A DNA stretch of 6,324 nt from Saprospiraceae bacterium (GTDB lineage Bacteria > Bacteroidota > Bacteroidia > Chitinophagales > Saprospiraceae): positions 1-6,324 of the forward strand of contig JABDJE010000013.1 of assembly GCA_013002625.1 (NCBI GenBank), read 5' to 3'. Below, in pieces: positions 1 through 6,324 of this stretch; position 1 is the stretch's first letter, and each line of letters begins with the position of its first letter. The notes under the pieces were generated by a model, which worked only from the letters and a program-made list of their open reading frames with translations, ran no database searches and was not told where the DNA came from. The position numbers and the translations under genes were made by a program.

Positions 1-2756
1 GTGTATGTATATCCCAAAGAATCAGGTTCTTCCAGACTATAGGAATACTCAATTGTACATCCTAGGTCATCTGTAACAGTTAGTTCGTATAGACCTGCAG
101 GTAACATGTCTACCGACGCAGAAGTCGGACCGTGTGACCAGAGGTAAGTAAAATTTCCAGTACCACCCAATACAAGTACATTTATAGCACCGAGACCTCC
201 ATGGCAGTCGATTTCATCAACATCAGGAGCGATTAAGATTGGGCTTGGTTGATTGACATTGATTGTATCCAGAATTGTACATCCATTATTATCAACGATT
301 CTTAACGGCCATTGACCTTGGGGTACCTGGTAAAAAATGCCATCATTGTTTTCAATTGTAAGATTAGCATATTCGATCCTGTAGGACAAAGGGAGTGCCA
401 TTGATTGCGCATAGACATCTACACGAACCAATAATTCATCGGCACAATTGGGCTGGTCTACAATAATGGAGTCGATAACCGGCGCAACACCATTGCAAGC
501 ATCATAAGTACAAAAGATGGTATCTCTTCCACTTTCGCACCCATTAGCCGAAATGGCTTTTATGATAATACTGATTTCTTCATTTGCCAATAAACCTTCG
601 ATGGTTAGATTATTGTCAGAACTGGTTGTAATAGCGTATCCTTCCTTTAGAAATGAATTGTCTCCTGCTACGCTGAACCATGGAAATTGTTCATTAATTC
701 TTATTTCGTAATCAACGGCATCAGCAATGTCGCTCCAGGAGAATACCAATCCTGAACTTAAAGTATCTGAGCAACTTAATTCAGGTGTATCCGGCACCGG
801 GTAAGCTTCTATCCAAACCGAATCACTATAACTGCAACCATAACTGTCTGTAATGTCCAGGTAAACATATTCTGACTCTGACGGGCGAACCAAAGGTTCT
901 GGACAATCAGTACAATTAAAATTCGCGTCTGCCTGCCATCTAATGCGCCGCTCATAGGCTGCTCTGAATTTAATGTTCCAACCGGTCAAGCTGCCATAAT
1001 TTGAATCTTTTTCATCGTCTACAATGATGAGTCTGTATTCGCCATTAATTGGTGAGGTAAGGGGGAATAACCAATTCTCCATATTACCTTCCGGCAAATA
1101 TGACCCCGTATAACTGGGATTACTCAGATCCATCTGGCCTTCAAGGGGATTACCAAGGTTGATGTTTGTCCCAGAAAAAATGGTAAAGCAAGTTTCAATG
1201 AACCTATCCTCCTGTAAATCATTATCGGGTCTCTGACCATTGTCCGTACTGAGTTCTAAAATATTTCCATTGGGTGCTTCAAGATAAAAGTCACAATCAT
1301 TCAATCTGAGATGTGTGAAGTTTTCAATACAGATTTCAGCAATGATGTTTTTATCCAATCTTCCTGGAGCCATCCCAGACACTATAATAGGAGCATTAAT
1401 AATACTGTCATTGGTGTTGTGGACATAGGTATTAGAATTTGAAAATGTACGGGTTTCTCCGAGATCATTCACTGAAATATCAAGTGGGATTTGTACGGCT
1501 TTATCCGCACAGCTTGACAAACTATCGATCAAACTTAATCCGATAATAGAATTGTCATTTACCGGAAATATTATAGTATCTGTCGAGCATGGATCCAATT
1601 GTATGGCTAGCCTAATATATTCCTCCTCTTCGCTGATAAAGTCTTCCAATGCAGAGATATGAAGTTCAACAAATTTTTGGCCTGCTCGGATTACAGGAGC
1701 CTCAGTTGAGAGTATATAGTCTTCATTTAGAATTGCATCATTGGCCATGGATGGGCTATCGATAATCCTCAGGTTTATTTCTTTGTCTTCTGAAATTGCT
1801 TGCGGTAAGGAAAACCTCAAGAATCCATCTTCACATCCTTCTGCTAAACCTCCATTTAGTCCAGGCATATTTACATCAAGCACCAGACCATTTGTAGTAA
1901 AACTTTTTTCTTCAAGGAAGACTGCAGAATCAAAGTCCCCAAGGCGACCATCTGCAATGGCAATTTTAATGGTATACGCCTGGCAAGGTATGACGGCAGC
2001 CTCTGCTATAAAAACGTCTAGATACGCATTGTAAATGGGTTGCTGGTTGTCGGGTACTGCATTGTAATACATACTATAATTCAATGACCCGAGCGGATCT
2101 TCACAATATGGTGAAGCTGTATTGAAACTACCGGGTTCACCTGAGTTGACAAAGTTGACCGAAACCGGAAAATCTAAAAAGCTTGTCATATCCGGATCCA
2201 TTGGGTCGGGGATGAGTGCAATATTTTTAAAATCATATGAGCCCCCATTTGGATTGGGACCATCGATGAAAAATCCAAATACATCATTGGTACTTGAGCA
2301 TACAAAATCAGGGTATTCTTCGGAAGCAAAAACATACCTAAATCTCAAGGTATCAGATGATGGGATGAAACTAATTTCATATTTAGCCAGATCTATAAGA
2401 TCAATATTATTAACAAGCAGTCCAGAAAGATCCTCATCTTCAAGGGTATCCAATGATGTATCCTCATTTGCAATTAAGTCACTTGTCTTAGTGGCATCTG
2501 TAGCATATCCAGTTGTCATGATAATGCCCCGATTAATTCCAATTAAGGGCTCAGCATTGTCAAATAGTCCAACAGCCTGGGCGTCACCAAAGTATTTGAT
2601 ATCCAGAATCTCTACGCCACTTCCCAAGAAGACATTTTGAATTAAATTGTCAGAGGAAACCGGCAATGTATTACCAGGATCAACAGTTAATTGACCGAAT
2701 CCAAGCTGGACCATGCCCAACAGAATAGAAAATATATATCCGATACGTGAAACCAT
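1..2756 (-). CDS. Large secreted/surface protein with choice-of-anchor L domain, P-domain and SprB-type repeat (C-terminus beyond window)
   Basis: Open from ATG at 2756 to the window edge: 918 codons without a stop. An in-frame TAA at 2778-2780 limits the start to this ATG or a GTG just before it. Residues 1-22 are a signal peptide (hydrophobic core, Gly-Phe-Gly-Gln end). Residues about 25-285 are a choice-of-anchor L domain, with the FASEEYPDF signature at 143-151, FGFFIDGPNP just after it, and FDSAVFLEE at 275-283. Residues about 290-400 look Calx-beta-like (EGCEDG around C308, NEDYIL, an acidic ISEEEEYIRLAI end). Residues about 445-598 resemble a proprotein-convertase P-domain, ending in GSLTGWNIKF (W593). 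About 655-745 is fibronectin-III-like. About 760-840 is a degenerate repeat, and 845-908 a good SprB-type repeat (IDCHGG at C851, AGLYELTVTDDLGC at C900). No catalytic domain is visible. In this family such proteins are usually exported by the type IX system and serve in adhesion or gliding; that role is inferred, because the C-terminal sorting domain is off the window. Confidence 0.88.
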   Translation of the reverse strand, partial: MVSRIGYIFSILLGMVQLGFGQLTVDPGNTLPVSSDNLIQNVFLGSGVEILDIKYFGDAQAVGLFDNAEPLIGINRGIIMTTGYATDATKTSDLIANEDTSLDTLEDEDLSGLLVNNIDLIDLAKYEISFIPSSDTLRFRYVFASEEYPDFVCSSTNDVFGFFIDGPNPNGGSYDFKNIALIPDPMDPDMTSFLDFPVSVNFVNSGEPGSFNTASPYCEDPLGSLNYSMYYNAVPDNQQPIYNAYLDVFIAEAAVIPCQAYTIKIAIADGRLGDFDSAVFLEEKSFTTNGLVLDVNMPGLNGGLAEGCEDGFLRFSLPQAISEDKEINLRIIDSPSMANDAILNEDYILSTEAPVIRAGQKFVELHISALEDFISEEEEYIRLAIQLDPCSTDTIIFPVNDNSIIGLSLIDSLSSCADKAVQIPLDISVNDLGETRTFSNSNTYVHNTNDSIINAPIIVSGMAPGRLDKNIIAEICIENFTHLRLNDCDFYLEAPNGNILELSTDNGQRPDNDLQEDRFIETCFTIFSGTNINLGNPLEGQMDLSNPSYTGSYLPEGNMENWLFPLTSPINGEYRLIIVDDEKDSNYGSLTGWNIKFRAAYERRIRWQADANFNCTDCPEPLVRPSESEYVYLDITDSYGCSYSDSVWIEAYPVPDTPELSCSDTLSSGLVFSWSDIADAVDYEIRINEQFPWFSVAGDNSFLKEGYAITTSSDNNLTIEGLLANEEISIIIKAISANGCESGRDTIFCTYDACNGVAPVIDSIIVDQPNCADELLVRVDVYAQSMALPLSYRIEYANLTIENNDGIFYQVPQGQWPLRIVDNNGCTILDTINVNQPSPILIAPDVDEIDCHGGLGAINVLVLGGTGNFTYLWSHGPTSASVDMLPAGLYELTVTDDLGCTIEYSYSLEEPDSLGYTY

Positions 2757-2936
2757 CACTTTTCTGATTTCTGACTTTTAGTTGATTTAAGGCAATAAAG
2801 ACACAATAATCCAGCTATAAAGGTAGGATATTCAATAGATATTATAAAAAAATATAATATGACGTGTCCTGGCCTTGTCTGTCGGTCTACATCCTTCGTT
2901 TATCGATATAATATGAGCTAAAATCTATATAATAAT

Positions 2937-2944
2937 TAGCTTTG
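2937..2944 (+). promoter_or_regulatory. Possible Bacteroidota -7 box (TAGCTTTG) upstream of sppA
   Basis: TAGCTTTG matches the Bacteroidota -7 consensus TAnnTTTG exactly and lies 86 bases upstream of the sppA ATG, which would give a leader of roughly 80 bases. No TTG was found at the expected -33 spacing, so only half of the promoter pattern is present. This 274-base gap also separates sppA from the divergent surface-protein gene. I found no matching box for that gene on the minus strand; the rest of the gap is AT-rich with nothing else recognisable. Confidence 0.3.
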
Positions 2945-2986
2945 GGTTGTAATGCTAAACGATATGGTCAATTCTATTGTTAAGCA

Positions 2987-3016
2987 TTTGGCATGCGGCC
3001 TTTGTGTATGCCCAAA
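2987..3016 (+). promoter_or_regulatory. Possible hairpin in the sppA leader
   Basis: TTTGGCAT (2987-2994) can pair with ATGCCCAAA (3008-3016): five pairs GGCAT/ATGCC, one bulged C, then TTT/AAA, closing a 13-base loop. It ends 14 bases before the sppA ATG, close enough to affect ribosome access. A competing weaker pairing, AATGCT (2951-2956) with AGCATT (2983-2988), overlaps its 5' arm. The stem is short and could be chance. No riboswitch family is recognised. Confidence 0.2.
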
Positions 3017-3030
3017 AATTGAAAAAATAG

Positions 3031-4788
3031 ATGAAACAATTTATCAAGTTTTTATTTGCCTCTTGCCTGGGTACTATTTTTGCCTTTGGCGTAATGTTTT
3101 TTGGTCTCTTTCTATTCGGAAGTATGTTTTCCGCCAAAGACATGAGTATTCCTAGCAATTCAGTCTTACTCCTTGATTTTAGTAAAACCATTCCTGAGAA
3201 ATCAGATAATGTTCAACAAGATCCTTTTGATTTTGAAGCAAGTTCTTATCCTGGCTTGCATAGGATTATGGATTTGATAGAGCATGCTCAATCCGATGAT
3301 CGAGTAAAAGGAATTGTCTTTAAGCCCGGCTTTGGTCAGGCACTTGGAATGTCAGGGGCCAATGAGATTCAGGATGCTTTAGAAGCATTCAGGGATTCAA
3401 CAGATAAGTTTGTTTACAGCTATGCAGATTTTTACACCAATACATCATATCTCCTGGCGTCTGCTTCTGATTCAATTTACTTGAATCCAATGGGCATGAT
3501 GGAAATGCGAGGCTATGGTGCCATGATCCCATTTTTCAAAGACATGTTGGACAAGGTAGGCGTTGAAATGGAAATATTCTATGCCGGTAATTATAAGAGT
3601 GCTACGGAGCCTTTCAGACGAAACGATATGAGTCCACAGAACAGGGAGCAGGTGAGAGAATATTTGGGCGATAACTTTAGAATGTTCTTGGATCAAATCT
3701 CAACGAGTCGTGGAATTTCGAAAGAGAATCTGTTAGAGCTTATCAATGCACTCGACATGAATAATAAAGAAGAAGCATTAGCGCTTGGCTTGTTGGATGA
3801 CGAGTTATACTGGCATGAGTTTGAAGATAAGTTGCGTGATGAATTAGGCTTGTCACGAGGTAAAAAGATCAGGTATGTTGATATCGATGAATACAGTTCC
3901 AAGGTGACCATTACCTCTGGCAGTTCAAAAAACCGAATTGCGGTTGTGTTTGCAGAAGGGGATGTTGTATATGACAGTGAAGAAAGGGCAGTCATCAGCG
4001 AAAAGAAATACCATAAAATATTTGACAGGTTAAGAAGAGACAGCAAGTTGAAAGCAATCGTCCTCAGGGTTAATTCTCCGGGCGGATCAGCTTTTTCGTC
4101 TGATGCAATTTGGGGCGAATTAGAAGAATTTAAAGCACAGGGCATTCCTGTAATTGCCTCCTTTGGTGACTATGCCGCTTCTGGAGGATATTATATTGCT
4201 GCGGGTGCAGATAAGATCGTATCCCACCCACAGACGCTTACCGGATCAATTGGAGTCTTCTCCATGTTACCGAATCTGACGGAATTGATGAATGATAAGC
4301 TGGGTATTCAATTTGATACTGTCAAGACAAGCCCGAATGCAATTCAGCTGACGCCTTATTATGATCTGACGGATGATGAAAGAGTGGTGCTCAATGAGTT
4401 TACCGATCAGATGTATGAGAAATTCTTGTCGCGGGTTGCTGCAGGTCGTGACACTACTATTGAAGCTATTCATGAAGTCGCTCAAGGAAGAGTTTGGACT
4501 GGCGCCAAAGCCTATGAGTTAGGCTTGGTGGATACCTTGGGAGGATTGGACCTAGCTATTGAGATAGCTGCGGACATGGCAGAACTTGATGATTATAAAA
4601 TTGCATCTTACCCTAAGATTAAAAAGGATGTATGGCAAGAAATCATGAGTGAAATGATGAAGAGTCAGGATGCTGGGATTAAGTTAAATGCCTACGAAAA
4701 GCAATTGCTTGACGAGATAAAGGATTTCAGAGCCATCTTGAAGTACAGAGAACCAATGGCAAGATTGCCATTTAAGGTAAAACACTAG
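3031..4788 (+). CDS. sppA: Signal peptide peptidase SppA, long (67K) type
   Basis: Membrane-anchored serine protease of the S49 family, 585 residues, close to the 618 of E. coli SppA. It cleaves remnant signal peptides and possibly other membrane polypeptides on the outer face of the inner membrane. The start is secure because an in-frame TAG (3028-3030) directly precedes the ATG; there is no Shine-Dalgarno sequence, only an A-rich leader. Residues about 4-33 form an N-terminal membrane segment. Two tandem alpha/beta SppA domains follow (about 45-290 and 305-520). The N-terminal one carries GNYKSATEPF with Lys189, matching the general-base lysine (K209 in E. coli). The C-terminal one carries NSPGGS (348-353) and AASGGYY with Ser384 as nucleophile (S409 in E. 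coli), then LTGSIGVF. Both halves of the Ser/Lys dyad are present, so the enzyme should be active. The 3' end converges on ndh, and the last codons hold a hairpin. Confidence 0.96.
   Translation: MKQFIKFLFASCLGTIFAFGVMFFGLFLFGSMFSAKDMSIPSNSVLLLDFSKTIPEKSDNVQQDPFDFEASSYPGLHRIMDLIEHAQSDDRVKGIVFKPGFGQALGMSGANEIQDALEAFRDSTDKFVYSYADFYTNTSYLLASASDSIYLNPMGMMEMRGYGAMIPFFKDMLDKVGVEMEIFYAGNYKSATEPFRRNDMSPQNREQVREYLGDNFRMFLDQISTSRGISKENLLELINALDMNNKEEALALGLLDDELYWHEFEDKLRDELGLSRGKKIRYVDIDEYSSKVTITSGSSKNRIAVVFAEGDVVYDSEERAVISEKKYHKIFDRLRRDSKLKAIVLRVNSPGGSAFSSDAIWGELEEFKAQGIPVIASFGDYAASGGYYIAAGADKIVSHPQTLTGSIGVFSMLPNLTELMNDKLGIQFDTVKTSPNAIQLTPYYDLTDDERVVLNEFTDQMYEKFLSRVAAGRDTTIEAIHEVAQGRVWTGAKAYELGLVDTLGGLDLAIEIAADMAELDDYKIASYPKIKKDVWQEIMSEMMKSQDAGIKLNAYEKQLLDEIKDFRAILKYREPMARLPFKVKH
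4755..4772 (-). terminator. Candidate transcription-stop hairpin for ndh, inside the 3' end of sppA
   Basis: AATGGCAA (4755-4762), GA, TTGCCATT (4765-4772) is a perfect inverted repeat, realistically a seven-pair stem with an AGAT loop. It codes for sppA residues M576 to F581 and lies 12 bases past the ndh stop when read on the minus strand. No real gap exists between the two convergent genes, so a stop signal would have to sit inside coding sequence. Against this call, neither strand has a proper T-run right after the stem, and the GC content is low. It could equally be coding chance. Confidence 0.3.
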
Positions 4789-6062
4789 TCATCATCCTGA
4801 TGGACATGTTTGGCTGCCTTGACGATCACGCGCAAAGATTGATCATAGGTCATGTAGTTCCAAGTCCAGTTTAGGAGAACAAAGATTCTGTTTTTAAAAC
4901 CGACCAGGGACATGAGGTGTACAAACAACCACAGTAGCCAGGCGATGAATCCTGCCATTTTAAGTTTTGGTAAATCTGCGACGGCCTTGTTTCGACCGAT
5001 CGTTGCCAATGAGCCATAGTCTTTATATTTAAATGGCCGCTCTTTTTGTTTTATATAGTTGTATGCCAGGTTATTGGATTGCTGCAAAGCCACTTGTGCC
5101 ACTTGGGGATGCCCATTTGGAAAATCATCATTTGCCATGTAAGCAATGTCACCAATTGCAAATATATCCTCGAATCCTTCTACTTGATTCAATTGATTGA
5201 CTCTAATCCGACCTCCACTGGCAAAGACATTGTCCGGTAGGCCATCTATTTTATTACCAGTAATTCCAGCCGCCCAAATCACTTTATGCGCCCTGATCCT
5301 ATCCCCATCTTTGGTTGAAACAAAGGTGCCATCGTAATCTGTTACGCGCTTATTCAATTCGATTTTAACTCCAAGTTTTTCTAGAAATTTATGCGCTTTA
5401 CTACTGGCTTTCTCAGACATACCCATCAGGATTCTTGGTCCTCCGTGAATAAGATGTATATCGACTTCCTTTTCATTGAGTTCAGGATAATCTTTAGGTA
5501 TGATGTAACGCTTCATTTCTGCCAATGCACCAGCCAGTTCAACGCCAGTGGCGCCTCCGCCTACAATGACGATATCGATAAACCCCTGCCTTAACTCGTA
5601 ATCAGGCGTCATGAGTGCATGCTCCAAGTCGTCAAGAATAGCGTTTCTTAGAGTGAGAGATTCTGGTAATGATTTCAACCCAAGGGTTAAGTTTTCAAAA
5701 TTCTTATTACCAAAGAAATTTGTCGTGGCACCGCATGCAATGATTAGTTGATCAAAGTAAATTGTACCCAGTGATGTTTCTACTTTTTTACCTTCAGAAT
5801 TAACTGATTGAACTTCAGCAATTCTGATGTGTACATTTTTATTTCTTTGAAATGCCTTGCGCAGGGGATAGATTATAGAACTGGGTTCAAGTCCAGCCAT
5901 TGCAACCTGGTAGAGGAGGGGTTGAAACTGGTGATAATTGTATTTATCAATCAAAACGATTTGAAAATTTCGTTTTGCTAGTTTTTTGGCCAGATTGAAT
6001 CCGGCGAATCCAGCACCAATTATTACAATGCGTTGATGTTCGCTGTCGGGTATGTTAAGCAT
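4785..6062 (-). CDS. ndh: Type II NADH:quinone oxidoreductase (NDH-2)
   Basis: Single-subunit FAD enzyme that oxidises NADH and reduces membrane quinone (probably menaquinone here) without pumping protons, on the cytoplasmic face of the membrane. It is 425 residues long, typical of the family. It shows an N-terminal FAD Rossmann motif IVIIGAGFAG (12-21), with acidic D39 ending the second strand. A second, NAD-binding Rossmann motif IVIVGGGATGVELAG (164-178) includes the conserved Glu175. FAIGD (301-305) is the second FAD-contact motif, and AQVALQQ (322-328) the quinone-site motif. A hydrophobic stretch at about 370-388 (Trp/Leu-rich) plus the C-terminal amphipathic part should anchor it to the membrane. 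The start ATG at 6062 puts the first glycine motif 15 residues in, as expected. Its stop shares CTAG with the sppA stop. Transcription starts in a 56-base gap shared with the divergent LON-domain gene. Related pyridine nucleotide-disulfide reductases are the alternative, but the quinone motif favours NDH-2. Confidence 0.95.
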   Translation of the reverse strand: MLNIPDSEHQRIVIIGAGFAGFNLAKKLAKRNFQIVLIDKYNYHQFQPLLYQVAMAGLEPSSIIYPLRKAFQRNKNVHIRIAEVQSVNSEGKKVETSLGTIYFDQLIIACGATTNFFGNKNFENLTLGLKSLPESLTLRNAILDDLEHALMTPDYELRQGFIDIVIVGGGATGVELAGALAEMKRYIIPKDYPELNEKEVDIHLIHGGPRILMGMSEKASSKAHKFLEKLGVKIELNKRVTDYDGTFVSTKDGDRIRAHKVIWAAGITGNKIDGLPDNVFASGGRIRVNQLNQVEGFEDIFAIGDIAYMANDDFPNGHPQVAQVALQQSNNLAYNYIKQKERPFKYKDYGSLATIGRNKAVADLPKLKMAGFIAWLLWLFVHLMSLVGFKNRIFVLLNWTWNYMTYDQSLRVIVKAAKHVHQDDD

Positions 6063-6074
6063 TCTTCGAATTAA

Positions 6075-6090
6075 AGTATAAATTTATACT
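6075..6090. promoter_or_regulatory. Perfect 16-bp palindrome between ndh and the LON-domain gene
   Basis: AGTATAAATTTATACT reads the same on both strands. It lies 13 bases upstream of the ndh ATG on one side and 29 bases upstream of the next gene's ATG on the other, in a gap of only 56 bases. An even, perfect dyad of this length in a shared promoter gap suggests an operator for a dimeric regulator. It may instead be two overlapping promoter boxes, since TATAAA occurs on both strands. The regulator is not known and none is encoded here. Confidence 0.4.
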
Positions 6091-6118
6091 CTTTCGTTCA
6101 TTAATTCCTCCCTTAGTT

Positions 6119-6324
6119 ATGACTGAAATTATCCCTTTATTTCCGCTTAAACTTGTATGTTTCCCTGGCGAGACCCTGAATCTTCATATTTTCGAAGAAC
6201 GCTATAAGACTTTGATTCAAGATGTACAAAGGGATCAGAAGAATTTTGGTATTCCTCCAGTGCAAAACGATGCGCTTTATCCATTAGGGGCAGAGATTGA
6301 ATTGATGTCCATTGCTCATACTTA
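6119..6324 (+). CDS. LON substrate-binding (LON N-terminal) domain protein, partial
   Basis: The first 68 codons are visible and the gene runs off the window. The protein starts MTEIIPLFPLKLVCFPGETL and continues NLHIFEERYKTLIQD, the hallmark beginning of the PUA-like LON substrate-binding domain (a hydrophobic-Pro-Leu-Phe-Pro-Leu strand, FPGE, then the I-F-E-x-R-Y helix). A full Lon protease normally has a longer N-terminal lead before this motif, whereas here the domain begins at residue 4. I therefore infer the stand-alone type of about 200 residues, whose exact function is not established but which is probably tied to protein quality control. The ATG is the only plausible start: upstream in frame there is no ATG, GTG or TTG before a TAA at 6056-6058. 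It is divergent from ndh, with no Shine-Dalgarno sequence. Confidence 0.85.
   Translation, partial: MTEIIPLFPLKLVCFPGETLNLHIFEERYKTLIQDVQRDQKNFGIPPVQNDALYPLGAEIELMSIAHT

Noticed and set aside
517..2640. Several plus-strand open frames (517-711, 1741-2034, 2122-2640)
   Set aside because: They lie antisense to a continuous 918-codon minus-strand frame with recognisable domains, and their translations are Ser/Pro-rich without any family resemblance.
2852..2916. Direct repeat ATATAATATGA at 2852-2862 and 2906-2916
   Set aside because: An eleven-base, almost pure A/T repeat in an AT-rich gap is easily chance; no third copy or regular spacing was seen.
2952..3191. Short open frames on both strands across the sppA start (2952-3155 plus, 2955-3191 minus)
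   Set aside because: Both overlap the secure sppA start out of frame or antisense, and their products look like shadow translations of its membrane segment.
3472..5594. Open frames antisense to sppA (3472-3696, 3693-4145, 4267-4485) and antisense to ndh (5046-5240, 5391-5594)
   Set aside because: The opposite strand encodes well-conserved enzymes with intact motifs throughout, and the shadow products show no recognisable features.
3031..6324. sppA, ndh and the LON-domain gene as one new functional system
   Set aside because: The genes alternate in strand, are common housekeeping families and share no operon structure. Only the ndh/LON gap offers any hint of shared control.

Overview
The window looks like a piece of a Bacteroidota chromosome, possibly from the Saprospiria/Cytophagia/Flavobacteriia side of the phylum; the class is not fixed by the sequence. 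Three things point there. A large exported protein combines a choice-of-anchor L domain, a P-domain and a SprB-type repeat. Start codons have A/T-rich leaders without a clear Shine-Dalgarno sequence. One TAnnTTTG-like promoter box is present. Base composition is moderately AT-rich and even. I see no insertion sequences, tRNA or rRNA genes, CRISPR arrays or phage genes.

Layout: (1) Positions 1-2756, minus strand, hold the first 918 codons of a very long secreted or cell-surface protein whose C-terminus lies outside the window. (2) Positions 2757-3030 are a divergent, AT-rich intergenic region with a possible promoter and a leader hairpin for the next gene. (3) Positions 3031-4788, plus strand, encode a complete long-form SppA protease with both catalytic residues. 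(4) Positions 4785-6062, minus strand, encode a complete type II NADH:quinone oxidoreductase, convergent with sppA and sharing a CTAG at the stop codons. (5) Positions 6063-6118 are a very short divergent intergenic region centred on a perfect 16-bp palindrome. (6) Positions 6119-6324, plus strand, hold the start of a LON substrate-binding-domain protein cut by the window end.

The genes do not form an obvious pathway. SppA (membrane proteolysis) and NDH-2 (respiratory chain entry) are envelope housekeeping functions, and the LON-domain protein is probably linked to protein quality control. The first gene is a surface or adhesion protein probably exported through the type IX system, although the domain that would prove this is not in view. 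Transcription alternates (minus, plus, minus, plus), so each gene probably has its own promoter and no operon is visible. I found no convincing new multi-gene system. The most checkable oddities are the palindrome between ndh and the LON-domain gene, the hairpin inside the 3' end of sppA just past the ndh stop, and the domain mix of the large surface protein.
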